Source of the DNA: a virus | DNA length: 64,000 nt | Strand: one strand, 5' to 3' | Virus record (IMG/VR): IMGVR_UViG_3300042922_000911 | Coordinates: 31,823 to 95,822 of that record | In this document: in pieces, positions 16,226 to 23,045 of the stretch | Layout: the number at the start of each line of letters is the position of its first letter | How positions within the stretch are numbered: the first letter of the stretch is position 1 | The notes under the pieces: model-generated | Databases searched by the model: none | What the model saw: only the letters and a program-made list of their open reading frames with translations | What the model was told of the DNA's origin: nothing | Made by a program: the position numbers and the translations under genes

Positions 16226-17523
16226 CCGAGCCCCGCTCGCCGGGGCCGCAACGAGAGGACGGATTCACCCCGGTCACACACCATTTGCTTGAGCTTTGGT
16301 GCATGCTCGGCCTCACGTCGCGACAGTGGCCGATCCTGATCCACGTCTGCCGGATCACCTACGGGTGGGACAAGACGGAGCGGGTCACGGATCTGTACTC
16401 GATCGCGGCCGCCGTGAACCAGAAGCCCGACAAGGTGAAAGACACCCTCGCCGTCATGGCCGAAGGGCGTCTGCTCGACCTGGACGGCGTTCCCTACCGT
16501 CGCAACACCTTCACCATCGGCATCAACAAGCACTATCCCGAATGGCGAGGCGACTTTGAGCTGCCTCGGCCGGTTCTGCTGCGCTACGCAGCCGAAGACG
16601 GCTACATGCTCGGCGACACGATCCTCAGTCGGCCCGTCGAGCAAACTCCCCAAAATGGGGAGTTTGAAAGTCCCCAAAATGGGGAGTTTGCCGCCGATCG
16701 CCCTCAAAGCGTGACGGCAAGCGCCTCGGCGGAAAGTCCCCAAAATGGGGAGTTTACTCCCCAAACCGGGGAGTTCCAAAGTCCCCAAAATGGGGAGTTT
16801 GAAAGTCCCCAAAATGGGGAGTTCCTGAAAACCGAAGTCACCAGCCGCATTGCCGGAAGTCCCCAAAATGGGGAGTTTGAAAGTCCCCAAAATGGGGAGT
16901 TTGAAAGTCCCCAAAATGGGGAGTTTGGTGACGGCAAACCCGCTGATAGTGCGGGTTCCAGCTCGCCTAAAGAAAGGTACTTAGTAAGTAGTAACCATCA
17001 TGGCGACGGCGATCGCCTTTCAGGCGCGGGCGATCTCGCGCATGCGGGCGATCCCGCGCATGAGGGAGGCCCGGCGATCGGTCCTAATGGAGCTTGGGCC
17101 AAGGAGGGCTATTCACTTTCAGGCCAACCGGAACCCCCCACCCCCCTACCCCCCGCCCCCCTGGTCGGCTGGAAGCGGCTGTGCGAGGTTTTCGCGAAGC
17201 TTCACGAACGCGGCCCCTACCCGATCGACCCGCATCAAGCCGAGCTGCGTGCGACGTGCGTCGAGTACGAGGTCACGGGCGACGAGTTCGCCGACGTGCT
17301 GGAAGCGTGGGCCGCGAAGCGGCGGGAGCGGCGGGCGGATACCCGCATCGGCTCGCCGGAATTGGCGAAGCGGATTCTTCGCGACGTGTTGAATGAGCGT
17401 GCTGCGAAAGCGCAGCGCGAGGCGAACGGCACCGAGAGGGTGCCGGGCAATAGGCTCACCGCCGAAGACTTCAAGGCTCGCGCCTTGGAGAAGAAGCGGC
17501 GGGCGAAGGAGGGATTGGCATGA
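16222..17523 (+). CDS. replication initiator (lambda O-like) carrying internal iterons
   Basis: This 433-residue protein has an N-terminal winged helix (residues ~15-110: HHLLELWCMLGLTSRQW, RITYGWDK, then a helix and EGRLL..GVPYRRNTF) matching phage replication protein O. Residues ~142-235 are a low-complexity run of nine SPQNGEFE-type octapeptides, encoded by palindromic DNA iterons. The C-terminal ~120 residues hold a WKRLCEVFAKL...RATCVEYEV helical region and a basic end, RALEKKRRAKEG, that could contact the loader. Initiator, iterons inside its gene and a downstream loader mirror lambda O-ori-P. It overlaps both neighbours by four bases. The start at 16222 is chosen because it makes the ATGA junction and excludes an upstream extension without a ribosome site. 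Confidence 0.75.
   Translation: MTEPRSPGPQREDGFTPVTHHLLELWCMLGLTSRQWPILIHVCRITYGWDKTERVTDLYSIAAAVNQKPDKVKDTLAVMAEGRLLDLDGVPYRRNTFTIGINKHYPEWRGDFELPRPVLLRYAAEDGYMLGDTILSRPVEQTPQNGEFESPQNGEFAADRPQSVTASASAESPQNGEFTPQTGEFQSPQNGEFESPQNGEFLKTEVTSRIAGSPQNGEFESPQNGEFESPQNGEFGDGKPADSAGSSSPKERYLVSSNHHGDGDRLSGAGDLAHAGDPAHEGGPAIGPNGAWAKEGYSLSGQPEPPTPLPPAPLVGWKRLCEVFAKLHERGPYPIDPHQAELRATCVEYEVTGDEFADVLEAWAAKRRERRADTRIGSPELAKRILRDVLNERAAKAQREANGTERVPGNRLTAEDFKARALEKKRRAKEGLA
16646..16927 (+). repeat. nine palindromic iterons, candidate replication origin
   Basis: CCCCAAAATGGGGAGTT occurs eight times plus one variant (CCCCAAACCGGGGAGTT). The C4 tracts begin at 16648, 16672, 16738, 16759 (variant), 16783, 16807, 16861, 16885 and 16909. 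Adjacent copies have a 24-base period, and each copy is a dyad around AAAAT (the first reads AAACTCCCC-AAAAT-GGGGAGTTT). They are in frame in the initiator gene. By analogy to lambda ori these are initiator-binding sites. Confidence 0.85.
16939..17000 (+). promoter_or_regulatory. AT-rich unwinding element candidate next to the iterons
   Basis: A CCCGC/GCGGG hairpin at 16939-16955 is followed by the stretch at 16965-17000 (CTAAAGAAAGGTACTTAGTA and on), the most AT-rich piece of the gene. Iterons followed by an AT-rich segment is the standard order of an iteron origin. Confidence 0.55.
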
Positions 17524-18464
17524 CCCCCGAGAAGAAGCCCCCCAAGGGGCGCGTGTTGAAGTTCCCCGGCACCAACCCCGGTGACGTGGTTTCCAAGCAG
17601 CTCCCGCCCGACACGGGCAGCACCCCGGCGACGCCGATCGCCGACCATGCGGTGATGGCGCTGCGCTACAAGGCCCGCATGGACTTGAAGCCCTGCCCCG
17701 ACTGTGGCGAGGCCCCCGTCGAGAAGCCGATCGGCCCCGGCGGCTCCCCGGTGCCGGTGTACTGCGATTGCCGGATGCAGCGGTACGCCGAGGCCGAGGC
17801 CACCCGCAACCGCGAGGTGCGCCGGATCGGCTGGCTGAACAAGTTTGAGCGGGTGCTGCCCGAGCGTCAGCACAAGGGGCTGACCCTCGACGCCCTCGAC
17901 GACCTCCCCGAAACCCGGCGGGGCGTCGTGGTGGCCCAGGCCTTCATTGCCGGGGCCGACGAACACCTCGCCAAGGGCCACGGCCTGTTTTTCTACGGCG
18001 ACCCCGGCACGGGCAAGGGCACGGTCAGCAAGTGCCTCGCCGGGGAGCTGGAAGCGAAGGGCTACCGGGTAGTTTGGGCCAAGCTGGAAGACCTGACGCA
18101 GCGCAGTTTCCGCAAGGACGCCCCCGAGCTGATGGAGGCGCTTTACAGCGCGGATCTCGTCGTGATCGACGAGCTCGGCTACACCGGCGAGAACCGGGCG
18201 AGCCTGAAAGTGTTGTTCCCGGTGATCGACTACCGCTTTGAAACCGGCAAAAGCACTATCTGCACCGCGAATTTCGACGTGTACGCGCTGCAAGCCCGCT
18301 ATCACTCATTCCTGATGCGTGACGAGGGCGAAACCCACGACACGGCGACGGTTCAAGTCGATCGGTGGCGAACCCGCATGAATCCGCCTCGAGCCGTGCC
18401 CTTCAAGTTTGAGGGCCGCGATCTTCGCGACGTGTACGAGTACAACCCTTTCGAGGGGCTGTAA
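17520..18464 (+). CDS. AAA+ helicase loader (DnaC/IstB-like)
   Basis: This 314-residue ATPase overlaps the initiator by four bases and should load the replicative helicase, as lambda P or DnaC do. It has an N-terminal zinc-binding segment (CPDCGEAP...VYCDCRMQRY, residues ~58-85), a Walker A-like GDPGTGKGT near residue 160, Walker B LVVIDELGY near 216, and a sensor-type TANFD. The Walker A has GKG where GKT or GKS is normal; the adjacent threonine may take over. No helicase gene is in the window, so it may recruit the host DnaB. Confidence 0.75.
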   Translation: MTPEKKPPKGRVLKFPGTNPGDVVSKQLPPDTGSTPATPIADHAVMALRYKARMDLKPCPDCGEAPVEKPIGPGGSPVPVYCDCRMQRYAEAEATRNREVRRIGWLNKFERVLPERQHKGLTLDALDDLPETRRGVVVAQAFIAGADEHLAKGHGLFFYGDPGTGKGTVSKCLAGELEAKGYRVVWAKLEDLTQRSFRKDAPELMEALYSADLVVIDELGYTGENRASLKVLFPVIDYRFETGKSTICTANFDVYALQARYHSFLMRDEGETHDTATVQVDRWRTRMNPPRAVPFKFEGRDLRDVYEYNPFEGL

Positions 18465-18524
18465 CAATGACCACCAGACCTTCGGGGCCTGTCGCTGTGG
18501 CCCAAAACGAAGAGGGACGCGACA

Positions 18525-19139
18525 TTGAGCGCAAGGAACAACTGCAACTTCATCTGCCGCCTCGCCACCGACCCCGAGGTGCGCTATTTCGAGAACGGCA
18601 ACAGTGTCACCCGGTTCCGCGTGGCGATCGTCGCCGGGTGGGGCGAGTACGAAGAGGCCAATTTCTTCGATGTGGAGTTCTGGGGCCAGCGCGGCGAAGC
18701 TCTCGCCGAGCGGTTCAAGACCGGCGGGCAGATCGGCATTTCCGGCGAGCTGACGATTAACAAGTTCGACGGCAAGGACGGGGAAGTTCAAAAGCCCCTG
18801 ATCAAGGGCCAGGACTGGACTTTCGCCGGGGAAACCGAGGGCAAGGGCGGCGGCAACGGCGGCGGCGGCGATCGCCCTCAAACCCGCTCGCAGGGCGGTT
18901 ATAACGGTCAAAACCGGGGTAATTCCGATCGCCCCCAACAGCACCAGCGCGGCGGCGGCTCGCAGGGCGGGAACCGGGGCTATAACAACCAGCGCGGCGG
19001 CGGCCGTCAGGGTGGCGGGAACGGCTACCAGCGGGGCGGCCCGCAGCGCGGCAAGAACCTCGACCAGGGCAACGCGGAGGCCGATGCAGCCTTCGCCGGG
19101 ATGCCCGAGGACTTGGGGGCGTGGCCCGAGGCCCGCTAA
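18525..19139 (+). CDS. ssb: single-stranded DNA-binding protein
   Basis: This 204-residue protein starts at TTG (18525), after an AGAGGG ribosome site; no ATG upstream in this frame fits. Residues 1-105 form an OB fold: NFICRLATDPEVRYFENGNSVTRFRVAI, ANFFDVEFWGQRGEALAERF and GQIGISGELTINKFD. A glycine/glutamine/arginine-rich tail of ~75 residues follows. The C-terminus, PEDLGAWPEAR, is not the usual acidic DDDIPF tip, so contacts with host repair partners may differ. It closes the replication module. Confidence 0.85.
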   Translation: MSARNNCNFICRLATDPEVRYFENGNSVTRFRVAIVAGWGEYEEANFFDVEFWGQRGEALAERFKTGGQIGISGELTINKFDGKDGEVQKPLIKGQDWTFAGETEGKGGGNGGGGDRPQTRSQGGYNGQNRGNSDRPQQHQRGGGSQGGNRGYNNQRGGGRQGGGNGYQRGGPQRGKNLDQGNAEADAAFAGMPEDLGAWPEAR

Positions 19140-19155
19140 GCTCATAGGTATTTTG

Positions 19156-19165
19156 TTACACAGGA
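19156..19165 (+). repeat. TTACACAGGA copy serving as thyX ribosome site
   Basis: The copy reads TTACACAGGAG and lies 10 bases before the ATG at 19176. It occupies most of the 36-base gap between ssb and thyX. Confidence 0.8.
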
Positions 19166-19175
19166 GAGCCGGAAA

Positions 19176-20201
19176 ATGGCTGATACCGTTCATTTCGACA
19201 CCTTCCACCAGCCTAGCACGGCGGGGTTCTTGTGCCCCGTCTGTCAGGCGTTCTTCGGGGCCTCGACCCCGAAAGCCGCGCTGGAACAGCACGCTCGCTT
19301 CCACGTTCTCGGCGAGGCCCCCGTGCCTCACCGGGAAACGGCGGCGATCGCCCTGATCGGCCGCGAGATCCCCGTGCTGCCGGATGGCGGGTACGTGAAG
19401 CTCGTTGACTTCATGGGCAGCGATCAGCGCATCATCGACGGGGCGCGGGTGTCTTTGGTCGATGCGGCCGCCAAGAAGACGCAGAGCCTCGCCGGGCTGA
19501 TGGCCTACCTGATCCGCAACGCTCACACCAGCCCGCTCGAGCATGTGGTCTTCACGTTTGAGGTCTACTGCCCGATCTTCATTGCCCGCCAGTGGTTCAG
19601 GCACCGCACATGGTCGTTCTCCGAATGGTCAGGGCGTTACGGCGTGCTGCCCGACGCCTTCCACGTCCCTGACGACGCGCTTCTGTGCGGCCCGTCGGCC
19701 ATGAACAAGCAGGGCTCGGGCGCGCAGCTCGACGCCGGCAGCCGCTCGATGGTTCGCGAGCTGCTGACCCGCGTGCAGCGCGCGGCGTTCGATGCCTATC
19801 ACACCCTGCTCGGCCTGGGCCTCGCTGGCGAGAACGCCCGCATTCTGCTCCCCGTGGGCACCTACACCAAGTTTTACGCGACGGTGGACTTGAACAACCT
19901 GCTCAAGTTCATTGCCCTGCGCGAGGACGGCCACGCGCAGGCGCAAATTCAGGTCTACGGCGCGGCCCTGCGGCAGATTGCCGAGGCCGTGGTGCCGGTG
20001 GCCATGGACGTGTTCAAGCGTCAGGTCCTCAACGGGGCGCGCTTCAACGAGGGGCAGAAGGGCGTGTTGCTCGCCCTCGCGGCCGTCGCCGGCCGTCAGG
20101 CGATCGTCGAGCAGATGGACGCCGCGGGGCTCACCAGCAAGAGCGAGCGCGGCGAGCTGCTGGCGAAGCTCGGCATGGAAGCCGAGGGGGAGGCCGCATG
20201 A
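19176..20201 (+). CDS. thyX: flavin-dependent thymidylate synthase with N-terminal zinc finger
   Basis: This 341-residue protein converts dUMP to dTMP using FAD, NADPH and methylene-tetrahydrofolate. The ThyX signature is at residues 142-155, RHRTWSFSEWSGRY (canonical RHRxxSxNExSxRY with serine for asparagine). The segments TSPLEHVVFTFEVYCPIFIARQ and LPVGTYTKFYATVDLNNLLKF are also typical. Ahead of the core lies a C2H2-type finger (C20, C23, H39, H43), which ThyX proteins do not normally carry; it may tether the enzyme to DNA or a partner. It overlaps the next gene by four bases, heading the deazaguanine operon. Confidence 0.9.
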   Translation: MADTVHFDTFHQPSTAGFLCPVCQAFFGASTPKAALEQHARFHVLGEAPVPHRETAAIALIGREIPVLPDGGYVKLVDFMGSDQRIIDGARVSLVDAAAKKTQSLAGLMAYLIRNAHTSPLEHVVFTFEVYCPIFIARQWFRHRTWSFSEWSGRYGVLPDAFHVPDDALLCGPSAMNKQGSGAQLDAGSRSMVRELLTRVQRAAFDAYHTLLGLGLAGENARILLPVGTYTKFYATVDLNNLLKFIALREDGHAQAQIQVYGAALRQIAEAVVPVAMDVFKRQVLNGARFNEGQKGVLLALAAVAGRQAIVEQMDAAGLTSKSERGELLAKLGMEAEGEAA

Positions 20202-20989
20202 CCGCTTTCCCCGTCCCTTGCCAGCGGATCTACCTCGCCGGGGCGCAAGCGGCCTATGCCGACGACGTGCGCGGCCGGTTGCTGCTGTCGAGCTACGGCG
20301 ACAAGAACGTGACGCGCGTCATGGCGGCGCTCGAGGCGGGCGGCTGGCTGATTGATTCGGGTGCCTACACAGCCTGGTCGAAAGGCCGGGCGATCGACCT
20401 CGACGGCTACATGAGCTTTCTCGATCAGGCGCTCGGGGCCTACCCCGTCGATGGGTACTTCGCCCTGGACGTGATTCCCGGCCGCGTGGGCGGGATGCCG
20501 ACGGCCGACGAGGTTAAGCGGGCGTGGGAAGCGTCCATGGTCAACCTCGACCGGATGCAGGCTCGAGGCTTCGCGCCGATTCCGGTCTTCCACTTCGGGG
20601 CGGATTGGGCACGGCTCGACGAGCTCATAGCCGGGGGGTTCGACGTGATCGCCCTCGGCGGCACAGTCAAGAAGCCCCGGCCCGCCGTGCTGGCGTGGCT
20701 CGACGAGGCGTTCGCCCGCTACCCCGCGCAGAAATTCCACGGCCTCGGCTGCACCAGCGAGGCCCAACTTACCCGAATCCCCTTCTGGTCGTGCGATTCG
20801 ACTTCGTGGCTGACCCTCGCCATGTTCGGCGTGGGCGGCAACGAATGGCTGCTTCGTGGGCGATCGTCGAGGGCTCTTCGCCGCATCGGCCTGGTCGCCT
20901 TCGACGACCTCGCATCGAACGCGGCCCCCCGCAAACCACGCGCCCGGCGCAAGACGGTGACGCAGCTCCCCCTAGCCTTTGAGAGGTGA
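20198..20989 (+). CDS. dpdA: DpdA-like DNA guanine transglycosylase
   Basis: This 263-residue protein resembles the tRNA-guanine-transglycosylase-like DpdA proteins of phages, which swap guanine in DNA for a 7-deazaguanine base. Visible features are a TIM-barrel-like order with IDSGAYTAWSKG (residues ~50-60), a conserved aspartate in GYFALDVIPG (~88), PVFHFG (~130), VIALGG (~153), FHGLGCTS (~186) and FWSCDSTSW (~200). The direct neighbours QueD, QueE and QueC make its substrate preQ0. It is shorter than the bacterial Dpd-island DpdA, which is usual for phage forms. Confidence 0.75.
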   Translation: MTAFPVPCQRIYLAGAQAAYADDVRGRLLLSSYGDKNVTRVMAALEAGGWLIDSGAYTAWSKGRAIDLDGYMSFLDQALGAYPVDGYFALDVIPGRVGGMPTADEVKRAWEASMVNLDRMQARGFAPIPVFHFGADWARLDELIAGGFDVIALGGTVKKPRPAVLAWLDEAFARYPAQKFHGLGCTSEAQLTRIPFWSCDSTSWLTLAMFGVGGNEWLLRGRSSRALRRIGLVAFDDLASNAAPRKPRARRKTVTQLPLAFER

Positions 20990-20993
20990 ACCC

Positions 20994-21446
20994 ATGACCA
21001 CGACGACCCCTTACGTCGCGACCGTGTGGCGAGAAGTCGAGTTTCACGCCAGCCACCAGCTTCCCTACCACGACGGCAAATGCGCGCGGCCCCACGGCCA
21101 CAACTTCAAGATGCGCGTGAGCGTCACCGGCCCCGTGCAGGACGACGACCCCGCGAATCCCGAGAGCGGCATGGTGATCGACCTCGCCAAGCTCGGCGAC
21201 CTGATGAAGACGGCCGGGGAGCTGTACTTCGACCACCACAACATCAACGAAACGACGGGCATCCTGTGCCCGACCTCCGAGCGGCTGGCGTGGTACGTCG
21301 GCATCTACGCCAAGCACCACATCGAGGCCCGCGACGGCGCGGCCTACGTGTCGAGCGTGAGCGTCCAAGAAACCGACCGATCGGGGGCGATCGTCGCCTT
21401 TGTCGGCAAGGGCGTCGAGAGCGGGAGGGAAGCGGCATGGGTGTAA
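20994..21446 (+). CDS. queD: QueD: 6-carboxytetrahydropterin synthase
   Basis: This 150-residue enzyme converts dihydroneopterin triphosphate to 6-carboxytetrahydropterin, the second step to preQ0. Zinc ligands and the catalytic cysteine are visible: H21 in VEFHASHQL, C30 in DGKCARPHGHNF and H34/H36. FDHHNIN (~residue 81) and the late VQETD glutamate complete the active site. The first enzyme of the pathway, FolE (GTP cyclohydrolase I), is absent here, so host FolE is presumably used. It has a GAGAGGTGAA ribosome site and overlaps queE by ten bases. Confidence 0.9.
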   Translation: MTTTTPYVATVWREVEFHASHQLPYHDGKCARPHGHNFKMRVSVTGPVQDDDPANPESGMVIDLAKLGDLMKTAGELYFDHHNINETTGILCPTSERLAWYVGIYAKHHIEARDGAAYVSSVSVQETDRSGAIVAFVGKGVESGREAAWV

Positions 21447-22108
21447 GCGTCAGCTACCCCGTCGCCGAGCTCTTCGCGAGCTTCCAGGGCGAGGGCGTCT
21501 TCGCTGGTCAGGGGGCCTTGTTCGCCCGCTTGATGGGCTGTGACGTGAAGTGCTGGTTCTGCGACCAGGCCGAAACGTGGCGACCCGACGCCGTGAAGCT
21601 CGACGGCATCCGGCACATGCACGGCTACGAGATCGCCGAGGCGCTTCACGCCCTCGTCGGTGGCGACTATGCCAAGATGCCCGAGCGGGTGATCGTCACC
21701 GGCGGCGAGCCGACCATTCACGATCTCGCGCCGCTCTTCCACGCCCTCGACGACATTGGGCTGAACGTCCATGTCGAAACCGCCGGGCACCGGCCGCTGC
21801 CCCGCGGGGCGCATTGGGTGACGGTCGCACCGAAGCTGGTGCCCAAGTACCCCGGCATCAACCGCGACACGCTGCTCGCGGCCCATGAGTTCAAGTGCGT
21901 GGTGACGGAACCCGGCGACATGGCCCGCTATGACACGCTTTTCGCCGAGCATCCGGTCTTTAACCACCTCAAGACGCCCGTTTACTACATTCCCGAGGCA
22001 TCGAAAGTCAACGATGGGGCCATTCTCGCGGCGATCGCCGAGCGGGTCGGCCGGGGCGGCCGGTATCGCGCCGGGGTGCAGCTCCACAAGCAGTTTGCGG
22101 TCAGGTAG
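21437..22108 (+). CDS. queE: QueE: 7-carboxy-7-deazaguanine synthase (radical SAM)
   Basis: This 223-residue enzyme contracts 6-carboxytetrahydropterin to 7-carboxy-7-deazaguanine. The N-terminus is typical (VAELFASFQGEGVFAGQGALF), followed by the cluster motif CDVKCWFC (C35, C39, C42; Cx3Cx2C) that binds a 4Fe-4S cluster and SAM. RVIVTGGEPTIHD (~residue 88) is the GGEP motif, and FNHLKTPVYYIPEA lies near the end. It sits between queD and queC with overlap or short spacing, so all three are co-translated. Confidence 0.9.
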   Translation: MGVSVSYPVAELFASFQGEGVFAGQGALFARLMGCDVKCWFCDQAETWRPDAVKLDGIRHMHGYEIAEALHALVGGDYAKMPERVIVTGGEPTIHDLAPLFHALDDIGLNVHVETAGHRPLPRGAHWVTVAPKLVPKYPGINRDTLLAAHEFKCVVTEPGDMARYDTLFAEHPVFNHLKTPVYYIPEASKVNDGAILAAIAERVGRGGRYRAGVQLHKQFAVR

Positions 22109-22113
22109 GAAGG

Positions 22114-22809
22114 ATGAACCCCATGAACATTCGTCGCAGCGTGGTTGTGCTGTCGGGCGGGCTGGATTCGACGACGTGCGCCCTGATGGCGAACGCCCTG
22201 ACCTCGGTCGCGGCCGTGGTGCATTTCGACTACGGCCAGCGGCACGGCGTCGAGCGGGAATGCTTCGACTATTGGGCCAAGCGGCTCGCCGTTCCGGCCT
22301 ACGTCATTCCCGTGCCCTCGCTCGAGCTGGTGGGGGCGTCGGCCCTCACGGCCGGGCCGTTGGCCCTCGACCCCAACGAGCGGCACCCGCAGAACGCGAC
22401 GCTGCCGGCGAGCTTCGTGCCCGGCCGCAACCTCGTCTTCCTCACCCTCGCAGCCGCGCTCGCCGAAAAGCTCGGCGCGTCGGAGGTCTGGACGGGCGTG
22501 TGCGGCAACGACCACGCGGGCTACCCCGACTGTCGCCCCGACACGATGGAAGCCTTGCAGCTCGCCATCCGGCGCGGCATGGGCACCGACGGAATCAAGC
22601 TGATCACGCCCTTCATTCATCAGGACAAGGGCTCGATCTGGAAGGCGGCCGAAGCCACTGGCCACCTCGCCGAGATCATCGAGCATACGCATACCTGCTA
22701 CCGGGGCGAGCGCAAGCGGCGGCTCCCGTGGGGCTACGGTTGCAGCCGGTGCATGGCCTGCGACGAGCGCCGCGCGGGCTTCAACGCCCATTTCGGCGAT
22801 CGGAGGTAG
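22114..22809 (+). CDS. queC: QueC: preQ0 synthase
   Basis: This 231-residue enzyme uses ATP and ammonia to turn 7-carboxy-7-deazaguanine into preQ0. The PP-loop SGGLDST is at residues 14-20, FDYGQRHGVE near 40-50, and NLVFLTLAAALAE near 110. The zinc cluster is C-terminal: HTCYRGER then CSRCMACDERRAGF. The ribosome site GGTAGGAAGG precedes the chosen ATG. There is no QueF (to preQ1) and no amidotransferase fusion, so preQ0 itself is the expected product delivered to DpdA. Confidence 0.9.
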   Translation: MNPMNIRRSVVVLSGGLDSTTCALMANALTSVAAVVHFDYGQRHGVERECFDYWAKRLAVPAYVIPVPSLELVGASALTAGPLALDPNERHPQNATLPASFVPGRNLVFLTLAAALAEKLGASEVWTGVCGNDHAGYPDCRPDTMEALQLAIRRGMGTDGIKLITPFIHQDKGSIWKAAEATGHLAEIIEHTHTCYRGERKRRLPWGYGCSRCMACDERRAGFNAHFGDRR

Positions 22810-22811
22810 CC

Positions 22812-23045
22812 ATGGACACGCAGATCGATCGGGTTGAAATGACCGTGCATGGTGTCGTTCGCGACGACCACGCCGCCGTTCCTTTCCGCGTGACGTTCTC
22901 GGGGCGCGGGGCGGTGGATGCCTCGCTGTTCTTCCCCGATGGGGTCGATGAAGAGGCCTTGTACCTGCCCATGCTGCACGCGGCCGTCATGGCGGCGTGG
23001 AAAGCCAGGCCCAAGAAGGCGACAGCGGCGAGGGGGGCGGATTGA
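22812..23045 (+). CDS. small protein in the deazaguanine operon, unknown
   Basis: This 77-residue protein starts two bases after queC, with GGAGG upstream, and its stop overlaps the methyltransferase ATG. It is a small beta-then-helix protein (DRVEMTVHGVVRDD...PFRVTFSGRG...FFPDGVDEEALYLPMLHAAVMAAW). It could be an accessory of the modification enzymes, an inference from position only. Confidence 0.5.
   Translation: MDTQIDRVEMTVHGVVRDDHAAVPFRVTFSGRGAVDASLFFPDGVDEEALYLPMLHAAVMAAWKARPKKATAARGAD

Noticed and set aside
16646-16927. Regular palindromic repeats that look like a CRISPR array.
   Set aside because: Repeats are in frame inside an O-like gene, the unit is only 24 bases with about seven bases between copies, and there are no variable spacers or cas genes.
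18467-18760. Alternative plus-strand frame starting upstream of ssb.
   Set aside because: It overlaps the clear OB-fold frame, is arginine/histidine-rich shadow text, and has no domain. The TTG start in the SSB frame fits better.
22114-22809. A GTP cyclohydrolase (FolE) or QueF fused to the queuosine genes.
   Set aside because: No QueF motif or FolE zinc signature was seen in any frame between 19 and 25 kb. The pathway here appears to rely on host FolE and to stop at preQ0.
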